Assembly (NCBI RefSeq): GCF_026153455.1
Contig: NZ_CP110629.1
Span: 2,232,001 to 2,296,000 of the forward strand
Source: Marinimicrobium sp. C6131
GTDB lineage: Bacteria > Pseudomonadota > Gammaproteobacteria > Pseudomonadales > Cellvibrionaceae
Length of the DNA stretch: 64,000 bases
Direction: 5' to 3'
The stretch's first letter is position 1, and each line of letters begins with the position of its first letter. The translations under genes were made by a program, and so were the position numbers. Positions 33,462-42,736 of this stretch are shown piece after piece. Below the pieces are notes generated by a model. The model did no database searches. It saw nothing but the letters and a program-made list of their open reading frames with translations, and was not told where the DNA came from.

Positions 33462-34064
33462 ATGTTCAAAACTGGTTCCGCAGGTCGTGGTCGACCGATG
33501 CAATTCAACCCCGAACAGGCCTTGCAGAAAGCCATGCTGCTGTTTTGGGCTCGGGGCTATGAAGCCACCTCGACCGCTCAATTGATGGCTGCCATGGGGT
33601 TGTCCAAAAGCAGCCTCTACCAGACTTTCGGCTCTAAAGACGCACTGTTCAACCTGTGCCTGGATCGCTATGGCGAGATGACCGCAGGTTACATGCGCGA
33701 GGCTCTGGCGCAGGCCGAGTCGCCAAAACAGTTCTTGCTGGATCTGGTTGAGGCGACCGCCGGTTATCACAGCGATGAGGACCCGAATGGTTGCCTGCTG
33801 GTTAACAGCGCCTGCGAGCTGGGCATCGACAACGCCGTCGCTGGCCCGATGTTGCTCAAGCGCCGGGACAAAGCCATGGCGATTTTGCAACAGGCCTGCC
33901 GGGCGATGGCGGAAAACGGCGAGTTGCCCGATGGGCGGGAACCGGATTCGGTAGCCAATCAGATTTTCGCGCTGATGTGCGGCTTGAAGGTAATGGAAAG
34001 AATGCGTTTTGAGCCACAGCAGCGGCGGGACTGCCTGCAAATGATGGAAGCACTGCTTAATTAA
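33462..34064 (+). CDS. TetR/AcrR family transcriptional regulator
   Basis: A 200-residue repressor. The N-terminal helix-turn-helix spans about residues 17-62 (ALQKAMLLFWARGYEATS, then LSKSSLYQTFGSKDALF). The C-terminal part has the NGCLLVNSACEL pattern of the AcuR/YxaF-like ligand domain, whose members often sense reactive or aromatic compounds. An operator-like palindrome sits inside its own promoter. A small NTF2-like gene and the decayed start of a short-chain dehydrogenase follow, so it probably once controlled that dehydrogenase. Confidence 0.93.
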   Translation: MFKTGSAGRGRPMQFNPEQALQKAMLLFWARGYEATSTAQLMAAMGLSKSSLYQTFGSKDALFNLCLDRYGEMTAGYMREALAQAESPKQFLLDLVEATAGYHSDEDPNGCLLVNSACELGIDNAVAGPMLLKRRDKAMAILQQACRAMAENGELPDGREPDSVANQIFALMCGLKVMERMRFEPQQRRDCLQMMEALLN

Positions 34065-34091
34065 ACTGTCACGATGAAAAAGGAGATTTTA

Positions 34092-34475
34092 ATGAAAGAT
34101 CACGCGCTAATTCAAACGGTTGAAAAACTGATAGATGCAGGATGTCATTATCGAATTGAAGATCTGGAAAGCCTTTACTCCCCTGATTTCACAGTACACA
34201 TCCTTCAAGAAGACTCATCGCTACTGAGCTTCGACTACGAGCAGTGCCTGGACCTCTTCCGCTCTTTACGCGATTCTGAAGCTCCACCCTTAGATACAAC
34301 GGCGAACTTCCATTCTGCTGAGGTTCAGGGTGGAGTTGGTTTTGTCATGGTCACAAGGGCAATGAACCTTCTTGGGGACGGTTCCAAGAAGATCGTTTTC
34401 AACCTGACCCTGAAAGAGACAGAAAAAGGATGGCAAGTATCCAGGGAGCATGCCGTGGTTATCGGCGACGCCTAA
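34092..34475 (+). CDS. NTF2/SnoaL-like protein, 127 aa
   Basis: A small cytoplasmic protein with the cone-shaped NTF2-like pattern. It has an N-terminal helix, YRIEDLESLYSPDFTVHIL and a final strand pair KIVFNLTLKETEKGWQVSREHAVVI. Such proteins bind or isomerise small hydrophobic molecules or simply dimerise. AAGGAG lies six bases before the chosen ATG. An in-frame ATG at 34074 lacks a ribosome site. It follows the TetR gene by 27 bp and is likely in the same unit. Confidence 0.72.
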   Translation: MKDHALIQTVEKLIDAGCHYRIEDLESLYSPDFTVHILQEDSSLLSFDYEQCLDLFRSLRDSEAPPLDTTANFHSAEVQGGVGFVMVTRAMNLLGDGSKKIVFNLTLKETEKGWQVSREHAVVIGDA

Positions 34476-34496
34476 CGCACCCACTCTGGAAGAGGC

Positions 34497-34580
34497 GCCC
34501 TGGTTACTGGCGCCAACCGCAGTATCGGTCCGGCCCTGGCCAAGCAATGCCACTTATTTACTGAGCATATCGAGCCTTAG
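34497..34580 (+). pseudogene. N-terminal fragment of a short-chain dehydrogenase gene
   Basis: The frame ALVTGANRSIGPALAKQC is the nucleotide-binding start of short-chain dehydrogenases (TGxxxxIG). It lacks a start codon and runs into an unrelated tail and a stop after 27 codons. The rest of the enzyme is absent. Its position behind the TetR gene suggests it was the regulated gene before an insertion or deletion. Confidence 0.75.
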
Positions 34581-34616
34581 AAGACGTGATAACAAGGGAA
34601 AATCAGGTGAACTTTC

Positions 34617-35570
34617 ATGAAAAATATTGTAAAAGCGATATTGGCAAACACTGCACTCATTGCCTTCAGCTGTTTGGCAGACTCAGATTATCAATGCGTT
34701 GAAAGTGAAGAATTTAATGCTATTTCGTTTGAAAATTCTGTTTTGTCCGTAGATAAATTACACTCTTCCTTAGTTGAGAAATCTCCTGATAAACGCCGGT
34801 CAGGTGATGACAGACGCAGCCAGTATGAGGACATATATAGAAAATGCTACCTCAATACTAGAAACGGGAAAAGCATAAAAAACCTATCCGACCAACACCT
34901 TCACATGCTTTACAGCTCTCTAGAGATTATATTCTTCTATACGCAATCAAGGACCGTTCTGAATGATTTAAGAAAAACAATCTTTGAAAAAGAAAGGCGT
35001 GGGGATAATATAGAGAAGTTAATTGTTAACTTGCACAGTGGGTATATTGATGCGCGCGAATTCGAAAAGGCGGAGAACCTTGAAACTCAGTATCCGAACT
35101 TGACCTTTAAGAAAGTGCCACCAGTAGATATCTCAAAGATTAACAAAAACAACTTGCTAGCTATCAGTGAAGATAATAAATCCTTAGTAGCAGAGCCATT
35201 CACATTCCCCAAAGGCGGACACGTAATTGTTATTGGGTCCCCACAATGCAATCCATCCAATAGATTTTTTAGCTGGCTAAAAGATTCACCAGAATTTCTT
35301 TCCGTTCTAAAGTCTCATGCGACTTTTATAAGTCCAGTTGGTCGAGGCCTGAATGTTGAGGTCGTATCTGATTTTAATCGGTCGAACCCAGTGGAATTGA
35401 AGTTTACGTACAGAGAAAAGGAGTGGCCAGAGATAAGGAGTTGGGCAACCCCTTCCTTTCATTTCTATAAAAATGGGGAGCTTGTCACATTTTTTAAAGG
35501 CTGGCCCCCCGAGAATAGTGAGGAGCTGCTTAGGGACGAGCTGGAATCCGTTGGTCTGAGTGTGGATTAG
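34617..35570 (+). CDS. Secreted protein with thioredoxin-like C-terminal domain
   Basis: A 317-residue protein with a signal peptide (about residues 1-21). The middle is helical and unassigned. The C-terminal part reads like a thioredoxin fold: strand HVIVIGSPQCNPS with a C211-x-x-S site, then WATPSFHFYKNGEL, where P279 takes the cis-proline place. Only one active-site cysteine is present, so it is probably not a simple disulfide oxidase. The gene is clearly AT-richer than its flanks, which suggests transfer. It stands alone. Confidence 0.72.
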   Translation: MKNIVKAILANTALIAFSCLADSDYQCVESEEFNAISFENSVLSVDKLHSSLVEKSPDKRRSGDDRRSQYEDIYRKCYLNTRNGKSIKNLSDQHLHMLYSSLEIIFFYTQSRTVLNDLRKTIFEKERRGDNIEKLIVNLHSGYIDAREFEKAENLETQYPNLTFKKVPPVDISKINKNNLLAISEDNKSLVAEPFTFPKGGHVIVIGSPQCNPSNRFFSWLKDSPEFLSVLKSHATFISPVGRGLNVEVVSDFNRSNPVELKFTYREKEWPEIRSWATPSFHFYKNGELVTFFKGWPPENSEELLRDELESVGLSVD

Positions 35571-35632
35571 TTTTGTATCACCCTTAACCGGGCAATTCAT
35601 TTTAAGGAAATTCTGATAAATCGCGACACGGC

Positions 35633-36949
35633 TTATTGCAAACGGTTGGCAAAGCGCTCTACCGCGTCTACCACCTGTTTGGCGCCTTCCTGAATTTCCA
35701 CAATCACGGCGCCGGCCTGGTTCGCCAGATCCAGACCCTGTTCGGCCTCCTCCCGGGAGCTGAACATCTGGCGCTTGACCTCATCTGAGAGCGTCTGGTT
35801 TTGCTCAACGACGCTCACGATCTCTTCCGTGGCGTTGCTGGTGCGAGCCGCCAACTGCCGTACCTCGTCGGCCACCACGGCGAACCCACGCCCCTGTTCA
35901 CCGGCCCTGGCGGCTTCAATAGCGGCGTTCAACGCCAACAGGTTGGTCTGCTCCGCGATGCCGCCGATGGTTTGAACGATGGCGTTGATTTGCAGGGACT
36001 GTTTGCCCAGCGCCTCAATGCTTTCGGTCGCCGCCTGCATTTGTGCGGCGATCTGTTGCATGGTTTCGACGGTCTGTTTGACAACGGTCGTGCCTCTTTG
36101 GGCGCTCACATCGGTCTCCTGTGAAACGTCATAGGCAACGCTTGCGCCCTCTCGCACCTGGGCTTCCCGTTCCACCTCGTCAGTGACCATACTGGCAAAT
36201 TTCACGACCTTTGAGAGGTTGCCCTCGGCGTCATAAACCGGATTGTAGGTGGCTTCAAGCCACACCTCGGCGCCGCGGCTGTCGATCCGCTTAAAGCGAT
36301 CCGCGACGTACTGCCCGCTATTAAGCTTTTCCCAGAACGCAACGTATTCGGGCGAGTCAGCCTCCTCTGGCGTACAGAATATCCGGTGGTGCTGGCCAAC
36401 GATTTGCTCAAGCCGGTAGCCCATGGCCTGCAGAAATTGCTCGTTTGCGGTGATAATGATGCCATCCAGGTTGAACTGGATGACGGCGGTCGAGCGGATC
36501 AACGCATCAATGAAAGCCTCGCTTTCTTTTGCACCTTCCACGGATTTGGTGACGTCGCGGGCATAGCCTTGTACGTAGGCAAGCTTACCGTCCGCCCCTC
36601 GCACCGGAAACCAGTGAACGTTCAACCAGACCAGTGTGCCACCGTCGCCCCGCAGGTAGCGGTAGTCGTCGCTGACGGGCTCGAACCTGGCGACGGCCTG
36701 ATTAAAGTTCCGGAAACAGGCCAGCTTTGGCACATAGGGCGGCACAATCTCCGACATCGGCCGCCCCAGCAACTGATCTTTCCGGTAGCCGAGCGTATCG
36801 GCAAAGCCCTGGTTTACGGCCGAGATGCAGAAGTCCGCATCCAGCGTGATGGACAGCATGCCCCGGTCCATCTGCTCGGTCAGTTGTCGCAGCATTGCCA
36901 ACTCTGTGCGCTGCGCTTCGAATTCCTGTTTCAGGCGGCGATTGAACAT
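35633..36949 (-). CDS. Soluble PAS-PAS chemoreceptor, BdlA-like
   Basis: A 438-residue methyl-accepting protein without membrane helices. It has PAS domains at about 25-135 and 145-260, then a cytoplasmic signalling domain. The signalling tip is IGGIAEQTNLLALNAAIEAARAG followed by GRGFAVVADEVRQLA, which is highly conserved. This matches Pseudomonas BdlA, which links redox or nutrient cues to biofilm dispersal through CheA/CheW or c-di-GMP enzymes. A PAS cofactor such as haem or FAD cannot be told here. It is a single-gene unit. Confidence 0.92.
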   Translation of the reverse strand: MFNRRLKQEFEAQRTELAMLRQLTEQMDRGMLSITLDADFCISAVNQGFADTLGYRKDQLLGRPMSEIVPPYVPKLACFRNFNQAVARFEPVSDDYRYLRGDGGTLVWLNVHWFPVRGADGKLAYVQGYARDVTKSVEGAKESEAFIDALIRSTAVIQFNLDGIIITANEQFLQAMGYRLEQIVGQHHRIFCTPEEADSPEYVAFWEKLNSGQYVADRFKRIDSRGAEVWLEATYNPVYDAEGNLSKVVKFASMVTDEVEREAQVREGASVAYDVSQETDVSAQRGTTVVKQTVETMQQIAAQMQAATESIEALGKQSLQINAIVQTIGGIAEQTNLLALNAAIEAARAGEQGRGFAVVADEVRQLAARTSNATEEIVSVVEQNQTLSDEVKRQMFSSREEAEQGLDLANQAGAVIVEIQEGAKQVVDAVERFANRLQ

Positions 36950-37191
36950 CAGGGAGCTCCATTTGACGGTAGTCTCATGCTATCGGCAAGCCAACGTGGC
37001 TCTTGAGTCCATAAACAAAGGCAACCGTCTTGGGGTATTGCCCATCCGGAACAACACTTGTAATATTTTGGTTTTCCTTTCCCGCTAAAAGGTATTAGTC
37101 CAATGCGTCATTGATGCCGCCGTCCTCAAGACGGCCAGTCTCCACCAGCCCCCAGTCGCCGGGGGAGTTCTTGGCATCCATGGAATATCGC

Positions 37192-38805
37192 ATGACGACG
37201 ACCTATCTCACACTGAAAGGTGTCTCTCAGGTTCTGCCGGACGGCAGAACGCTATTCGCCGACCTGAATGAAACCTTCGATATGCAGTCGACCGGGCTGG
37301 TAGGCCGCAATGGCGTCGGCAAAACGGTCCTGGCGCGCATTCTGGCGGGGCAGCTACAGCCAAGCGCCGGAGCCTGCCTGCGCTCCGGCCTGGTGCATTA
37401 TCTGGCCCAACAAGTGACCTGCCCGGTGGGCGCCACCGTGGGCGACCTGGCGGGCGTTCAGCCTGCGCTGGATGCGCTGGCGCGCATTGAGTCGGGCAGC
37501 ACGGCACCGGAGGATTTCGATGCCGTGAGCGAGCGCTGGGATATTCGCCAACGGCTGCACCATGAACTTGAGCGCAGTGGCCTTGGCCACCTTGAACCAA
37601 CCACCCCTGCCCGTTTACTCAGCGGTGGGGAGACCATGCGCGTCGCTCTGATTGGCGCCCTGCTCTCGGACGCCGACTTTCTGATTCTCGATGAACCCAG
37701 CAACCACCTCGACCGACCAAACCGACAGGCCCTGATCGAACAACTCGGGCGCTGGCCGCGTGGCTTGATCGTGATCAGCCACGACCGGCAACTGCTGGAC
37801 GCCATGGAGCGCATCATCGAACTGACCCCGCAGGGACTGCACCGCTACGGAGGCAATTACACCTTCTATGCCGAACGAAAAGCGGAAGAGAGACAGAACG
37901 CCCTGGATCAGCTTAATCAGCGCAAGCTTGAACGCCAACGCGAGGAGCGCGCGATGCGCCAGCAGCGGGAACGTCAGGAACGGCGACGGGCCCGCGGCAA
38001 TCGCCAGGGCAAGGAGTCCAATCAGGCCAAAATTCTGCTGGACCGCCAGAAGGAGCGCAGCGAACACTCCACCGGAGCCTTACACCAGAAACACGCCTCT
38101 GCTCGAGCCGAACTGAACCAGCAGGTACGCGAGGCGGCGCAGCGGATCAATCATGAAGCCGAGATCACCCTGCATGCCATCCCCGTCTGGCAGGCGCCAA
38201 AACGTCGGGTGGCGGAACTGGAGGCCGTGGCGCTGCCTTTTGTCGAAGGCCCGACACGCACCATCAGCCTGACCCTGAGTGGGCAGCAGCGCATCGGCGT
38301 GGTCGGCCCGAACGGCTGTGGGAAGTCGACACTGCTCCGCGCGCTCGCGGGCCAGCTCAAGCCTGTGGCTGGCATCTGCAAAGTAACGCCGCACTGTGCC
38401 TATCTTGATCAGCGGCTGGGTAACCTTGACCCTGAGAAAACGGTGCTTGAGCAGTTACAACAGGCGAACCGCACCACCCCCGAAGGAGACTTACGGATGC
38501 GGCTGGCACAACTGGGCCTGGACGCACCCAAAGTCGAGATGCCGAGCGGAAGGCTCAGCGGGGGCGAGCGCCTGAAAGGCTCACTGGCGTGCATCCTCTA
38601 CGCCGACCCACCTCCCGAGCTGTTGCTGTTGGATGAACCGAACAACCACCTCGACCTGCCATCCACCGAGGCCCTGGAAGCCATGTTGCGTCAGTACCCG
38701 GGGACATTGCTGGTGGTGTCACACGACGACCGGTTTTTGAGTAACCTCGGACTGACCGGCTGGCTGGTGGCTACCAAAAAAGGTTGGCATCTGGAGTCAT
38801 TCTGA
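37192..38805 (+). CDS. ABC-F family ATPase
   Basis: About 537 residues with two ABC cassettes and no membrane segment. The Walker A loops are GRNGVGKT and GPNGCGKS, the signatures LSGGETMRVAL and LSGGERLKGSL, and the Walker B strands FLILDEPSNHLD and LLLDEPNNHLD. A long Arg/Gln-rich linker helix joins the two halves. ABC-F proteins act on the ribosome, in translation control or antibiotic protection. The subgroup is not clear to me. An in-frame ATG four codons upstream (37180) is an alternative start. Confidence 0.92.
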   Translation: MTTTYLTLKGVSQVLPDGRTLFADLNETFDMQSTGLVGRNGVGKTVLARILAGQLQPSAGACLRSGLVHYLAQQVTCPVGATVGDLAGVQPALDALARIESGSTAPEDFDAVSERWDIRQRLHHELERSGLGHLEPTTPARLLSGGETMRVALIGALLSDADFLILDEPSNHLDRPNRQALIEQLGRWPRGLIVISHDRQLLDAMERIIELTPQGLHRYGGNYTFYAERKAEERQNALDQLNQRKLERQREERAMRQQRERQERRRARGNRQGKESNQAKILLDRQKERSEHSTGALHQKHASARAELNQQVREAAQRINHEAEITLHAIPVWQAPKRRVAELEAVALPFVEGPTRTISLTLSGQQRIGVVGPNGCGKSTLLRALAGQLKPVAGICKVTPHCAYLDQRLGNLDPEKTVLEQLQQANRTTPEGDLRMRLAQLGLDAPKVEMPSGRLSGGERLKGSLACILYADPPPELLLLDEPNNHLDLPSTEALEAMLRQYPGTLLVVSHDDRFLSNLGLTGWLVATKKGWHLESF

Positions 38806-38950
38806 TGATCAGGCTGTCGATTCTGTAACCCCCCCAACCGACCAACTGAACAGGAGTAGGGAGATTCGGGCCCCAACCCCCGGATTTTCTGCTTTATTTC
38901 AGCAACGGGTCTCTTTACCGGACCCCCAGTTCAACTTTTGGAGGATTAAT

Positions 38951-39409
38951 ATGTCAGCCAACACCGGCACTGTACGACTGCACCGCGTTCTGCGCGCGCC
39001 CGCCGAGCGGGTTTACAACGCCTTTACCCGCAAAGACGGCCTGGAATACTGGCTGCCGCCTTACGGCTTTACCGGCACGGTTCATGAGATCGACGCCAAG
39101 GTGGGTGGCGGCTACAAGATGTCATTTACCAACTTCGGGACCGGCAGCAGCCACTCGTTTACCGTCGAATATGTGGAGCTGGTGCCCAATGAGCGCATTC
39201 GGCATACCGACCGCTTTGATGATGAGAGCCTGCCCGGGGAGATGATGGTGACCGTTGACCTGAAAGCGGTCTCTTGCGGCACCGAGATTCACATTGTTCA
39301 GGAGGGCATCCCCTCGGTGATTCCGGAGGAGATGTGCTATCTGGGGTGGCAGGAATCGCTGGAACAGCTGGCCAAGCTGGTGGAGCCGGAGATTCCCGAT
39401 AACGGTTGA
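38951..39409 (+). CDS. SRPBCC (AHSA1-like) family protein
   Basis: A 152-residue START-like protein. HRVLRAPAERVYNAFTRKDGLEYWLPPYGFTGTV is the typical AHSA1 opening, followed by KVGGGYKMSF and a C-terminal helix GWQESLEQLAKLVE. Members bind hydrophobic ligands in a deep pocket or act as stress co-factors; no specific ligand is known. The ribosome site TGGAGG is well placed. It stands alone. Confidence 0.92.
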   Translation: MSANTGTVRLHRVLRAPAERVYNAFTRKDGLEYWLPPYGFTGTVHEIDAKVGGGYKMSFTNFGTGSSHSFTVEYVELVPNERIRHTDRFDDESLPGEMMVTVDLKAVSCGTEIHIVQEGIPSVIPEEMCYLGWQESLEQLAKLVEPEIPDNG

Positions 39410-39469
39410 TGGAACGACCGGCGCACGCTGTCAGATCGCTGACGGCCTGCGCCGATACGCCAACCGTGG

Positions 39470-40138
39470 TCAAGCGTCGCTGAAGCGACGCCCCACCCCG
39501 ACCAGCAGACACGCCAGGGCGGCATAGACGCCCAGCAGGCCCACCGCATTAAACCGAACTCTCAGAGGCCCCAACGCCGGCACATCCAGAAACGGGTATG
39601 GGTACCAGCCATGGGTCAACCCCAGCAGCATGACGACGAGCAAGTAGGCTGTCGGGTAACAAACCCACCAGATCACCTGTCGATAACGCAACGCCCGCTT
39701 GGGGACACAAAACCACCAGTACAGCAGGAACGCAACGGGAATCACGTCGTGCAACAGGCTGTCCACCACCCACCATAACCCCTCGAGGTTCCGCAGGTCG
39801 CGCAGTACCAGTGTGTACACCAGTGCCACCATGACGAGAGCGGCGGCTACGAGTGTTGCGAAACCGGGACACGCCAGCACCTTCAGACGGGTCCGACGCA
39901 ACACGGCCAATGGGAGCAGTGGCGCGGTGGCGGCCAGCCCGGCGGCCGCCAGGGTCAGAACCGTGAAGTAACCGAAACTACCCAACACGCCCGCCACCAC
40001 AGACGTGTCCGCCCTGGCGGCGTCCGCCCCGACCAGACCCAGCCTCAGCGCCAGGGTCGTCCAGATTAACGCGGCCAGGGCGTGAAGCCAGGGGCGCGCC
40101 TTTTCAGAAAGCCGTATCGGCTCAAACGTATCAGTCAT
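39470..40138 (-). CDS. Pr6Pr-like integral membrane protein
   Basis: A 222-residue protein with about six membrane helices. The pattern of WWVVDSLLHDVIPVAFLLYWWFCVPK, YPTAYLLVVMLLGLTHGWYPYPFLDV and a final helix is that of Pr6Pr/FAR-17a-AIG1-like proteins. Some eukaryotic relatives hydrolyse fatty-acid esters of hydroxy fatty acids, but bacterial members are uncharacterised. The start is the ATG at MTDTFEP; upstream in-frame codons look non-coding. Confidence 0.8.
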   Translation of the reverse strand: MTDTFEPIRLSEKARPWLHALAALIWTTLALRLGLVGADAARADTSVVAGVLGSFGYFTVLTLAAAGLAATAPLLPLAVLRRTRLKVLACPGFATLVAAALVMVALVYTLVLRDLRNLEGLWWVVDSLLHDVIPVAFLLYWWFCVPKRALRYRQVIWWVCYPTAYLLVVMLLGLTHGWYPYPFLDVPALGPLRVRFNAVGLLGVYAALACLLVGVGRRFSDA

Positions 40139-40342
40139 GCAGTGGCTCGTGGGTGTCGATTGTCGTTCGCTGGGGTCAGTGTAGTTCACCGACTCATACG
40201 GCGCTCCGCTCAATACGGGCCCGGTTGAAACCTGCTAACCGGACAGAGGGGTTATTCCACAACAGTCTTAGTTCCGGCCTCGGGAATCGCCTATTCTTGG
40301 GGTACCGGACAGCCCTTTCTGTTCGGTCAAAGGAGGTGACTT

Positions 40343-40768
40343 ATGCGTACCCATGCAGGTGTCTGGATTGATCACCGCAATGCGATTGTGGTGATACTGG
40401 CCGACGGCAAGCCGTCTACCACAAACATCGCGTCCCTGACCGAGAAACCGGCGAGAACGTCCGGCGGTTCTCATCAGCGGGAGCCCTGGGCGCACCAAGC
40501 GGTGGTCGCCGAAGATCACCGGGACCGGGAGTACCGGCATGCGCTCACCCGTTTTTACGAGGCCGTTGGCAAAGTGATCGCTCGCGCCGATGACCTGTAT
40601 CTGATGGGGTCGGGGGAGGCCCGAAAAGAGCTGCTGAACTATCTGAAAGAACACGACCGGTTTACCGGCCGGGTCAGGGAGTCCAAGCCCGCTCAGGCGA
40701 TGACGGAAGCGGAAGTTGTTGCGGAGACCTGTCGCTTTTACCACTTGCCGATGCAGGCAGCGAGCTGA
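40343..40768 (+). CDS. eRF1/Pelota-domain-like small protein
   Basis: A 141-residue cytoplasmic protein starting HAGVWIDHRNAIVVIL. The later LYLMGSGEARKELLNYLKE stretch recalls the middle domain of eRF1/Pelota, as seen in many proteobacterial hypothetical proteins of this length. A role in translation is sometimes proposed but unproven. The ribosome site AAGGAGGTGA is a near-perfect Shine-Dalgarno sequence, so strong translation is expected. Confidence 0.75.
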   Translation: MRTHAGVWIDHRNAIVVILADGKPSTTNIASLTEKPARTSGGSHQREPWAHQAVVAEDHRDREYRHALTRFYEAVGKVIARADDLYLMGSGEARKELLNYLKEHDRFTGRVRESKPAQAMTEAEVVAETCRFYHLPMQAAS

Positions 40769-40822
40769 GTCGGCCCGATTGAGCGCGGGGTGGCTGGAAC
40801 TCCCTTTCCAGCGGTCAATCAA

Positions 40823-42736
40823 CTACTGCACAATCTGATCGCGCAGCTCCCCATCGGGAAAGGCGTCACTGTGCACGTTCACATAGTGACCGTCGTCGAG
40901 CATGATGCCGATCAGTTCGTCGGTGAGCGCCGTTTCGGTGGGCACCTGATAGCCGTTTTCCGTCGCGTCGAGCGCCAGAACCACGTCCCCGTTTTCACCG
41001 GCCGGGGCCTGGTGAATGTGGGCGGCGTTGCTGTCTATGTTGCTCGTGATGAAGGCGCCACGGAGACTGCCGTTGACGGTCTGCAGGGTGAAGGCCCCTT
41101 CGCCGGATGCCATGGTCTCTACCGGTGGTACTTCGTTGTCACCGGAGAGCATCAGCGGGAACATGACGTGGTCCGTGGTCAATACCTGCCCGCGGATTTC
41201 ACCACCGGGGTTGGCGGGGGTGTGGACGTTCACGTAGTGACCGGCATCCATGAATTCGGCCAAGGTCGCTTCATCCAGAGCGGTATCGGCCGGCAAGCGC
41301 CAGGTGTCGGTATCGTCCTGCTCGAGTCCGACCACGACATCACCATTGGTACCGGCAATACCGGCGTGGATATGGGCGGCCGAGGCCGTATCCAGATTGC
41401 GGGTGTTGACCACCAACATCAGGTCACCGGAGTCGCTGTTCAACAGGGCGTAGCCATCACCCTCGGCTTCGGTGGTGACCGACGGGACTTCCTGCGCGCC
41501 GCTCAGAGCGAAGGCGAGCACATCCCAGGCTCCCGGGGTAATCTGCCCGCGAATCTCTCCATTCGGAAACGCATCGGAGTGCATGTTGACGTAGTGGCCA
41601 CCGGAGAGCAGCAATTCCTGGGTGTCCGGATCCAGGGCGGTATTCTCCGGTGTCTGCCAGAGCCCCTCGGCATCCATATTCTCTTCCAGGCCAATCACCA
41701 CATCGCCATTTTCGCCGATACCCGCCTGATGAATATGGGCGGCGTTGGTGTCCATGTTCATGGACCAGGCGTTCAGACGCAGACCACCCGAGTCAGTATT
41801 GAGCGTGGCGTAACCGAGGCCGCTGGCGCTTGAGTCCACGCGGGGCACTTCCTGCCCCGGGGACAGGTCGAACAGCACCAGCGCGTAATCGTCTGGCAGA
41901 ATCTGCCCGCGAATCTCGCCACCGGGATTGGCGTCGGTGTGCACGTTAACGTACAGGTTGGCCATCTCCAGTGCCGAGACTTCATCCGTTCCCAGGATGG
42001 TATTGTCCGGCAGTTGCCACAGCCCTTCGGTGTCGGCACTTTCTTCGAGCCCGACGATGACGTCGCCGTTGGTGCCTGCTTCGGCATGGTGGATGTGCGC
42101 GGCGGTCGCCGCCAGATCCCACGCCCAGGCGTTGAGCGTCAAGGCACCATTACTGCTGTCGTACAACAGGTAGCCCTGCCCATAAGCCTCCGTCTGTACC
42201 GCTGGCACTTCCTGCTCACCGGATAAACCAAACACATGCACCGACTGTGTATCGGTCACAATCTGGCCGCGCAGTTCACCGTCCGGATAGCTGTCGGTGT
42301 GTACATTGACGTACCAGTTGCCCGCGAGCAGCGCCTCGTGCTCCTCCTGGGTGATGTCTTCACCTTCTATCTCCCAGACGCCATCTTCATCCGCGTCGGA
42401 AAATCCGAAGGCGACTGGCCCGTTGGTCCCGACCTCGCCCGCATGGATATGAGCGCCGCTCACTTCCGCAACCTCGGTCAGGTCAACTTCGCCCATGACC
42501 ATCATATCGGTTTCGTTGATGGTGACGGTGGCCATAGCGGACTGTTCGGTCTCCACCATGGGCACTTCCTGCCGTCCCTCGAGAGGCACATTGTAGCTTT
42601 GGAGCTCGGGTTCCGGTTCGGGGGAATCAGGGATAGGGTCATCGTCATCGCTGCCGCAGCCGGCGAGACCGGCCACCGCAGCGAGCACCAGAAAATGCGT
42701 CGTCGTCAGCCAATGATTGGACTTGGTGGTTAACAT
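40823..42736 (-). CDS. Lipoprotein with five CHRD domains
   Basis: A 637-residue exported protein with a lipobox LAGC (Cys27). It carries five tandem CHRD domains of about 120 residues, each opening with a form of SGxQEVPxV (QEVPMV, QEVPAV, QEVPRV, QEVPSV, NEVPPV). Each contains AHIHxxxxGxNGxVV and closes with GxYVNVHTxxxPxGEIRGQI. CHRD domains are named from chordin and are common in bacterial secreted proteins. The repeated His and Asp/Glu positions suggest metal binding. AAGGA precedes the chosen ATG. A role at the cell surface or in adhesion is an inference. Confidence 0.9.
   Translation of the reverse strand: MLTTKSNHWLTTTHFLVLAAVAGLAGCGSDDDDPIPDSPEPEPELQSYNVPLEGRQEVPMVETEQSAMATVTINETDMMVMGEVDLTEVAEVSGAHIHAGEVGTNGPVAFGFSDADEDGVWEIEGEDITQEEHEALLAGNWYVNVHTDSYPDGELRGQIVTDTQSVHVFGLSGEQEVPAVQTEAYGQGYLLYDSSNGALTLNAWAWDLAATAAHIHHAEAGTNGDVIVGLEESADTEGLWQLPDNTILGTDEVSALEMANLYVNVHTDANPGGEIRGQILPDDYALVLFDLSPGQEVPRVDSSASGLGYATLNTDSGGLRLNAWSMNMDTNAAHIHQAGIGENGDVVIGLEENMDAEGLWQTPENTALDPDTQELLLSGGHYVNMHSDAFPNGEIRGQITPGAWDVLAFALSGAQEVPSVTTEAEGDGYALLNSDSGDLMLVVNTRNLDTASAAHIHAGIAGTNGDVVVGLEQDDTDTWRLPADTALDEATLAEFMDAGHYVNVHTPANPGGEIRGQVLTTDHVMFPLMLSGDNEVPPVETMASGEGAFTLQTVNGSLRGAFITSNIDSNAAHIHQAPAGENGDVVLALDATENGYQVPTETALTDELIGIMLDDGHYVNVHSDAFPDGELRDQIVQ

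Noticed and set aside
40790..41833. 347-codon plus-strand frame opposite the CHRD gene
   Set aside because: Its repeats merely mirror the CHRD repeats on the other strand.
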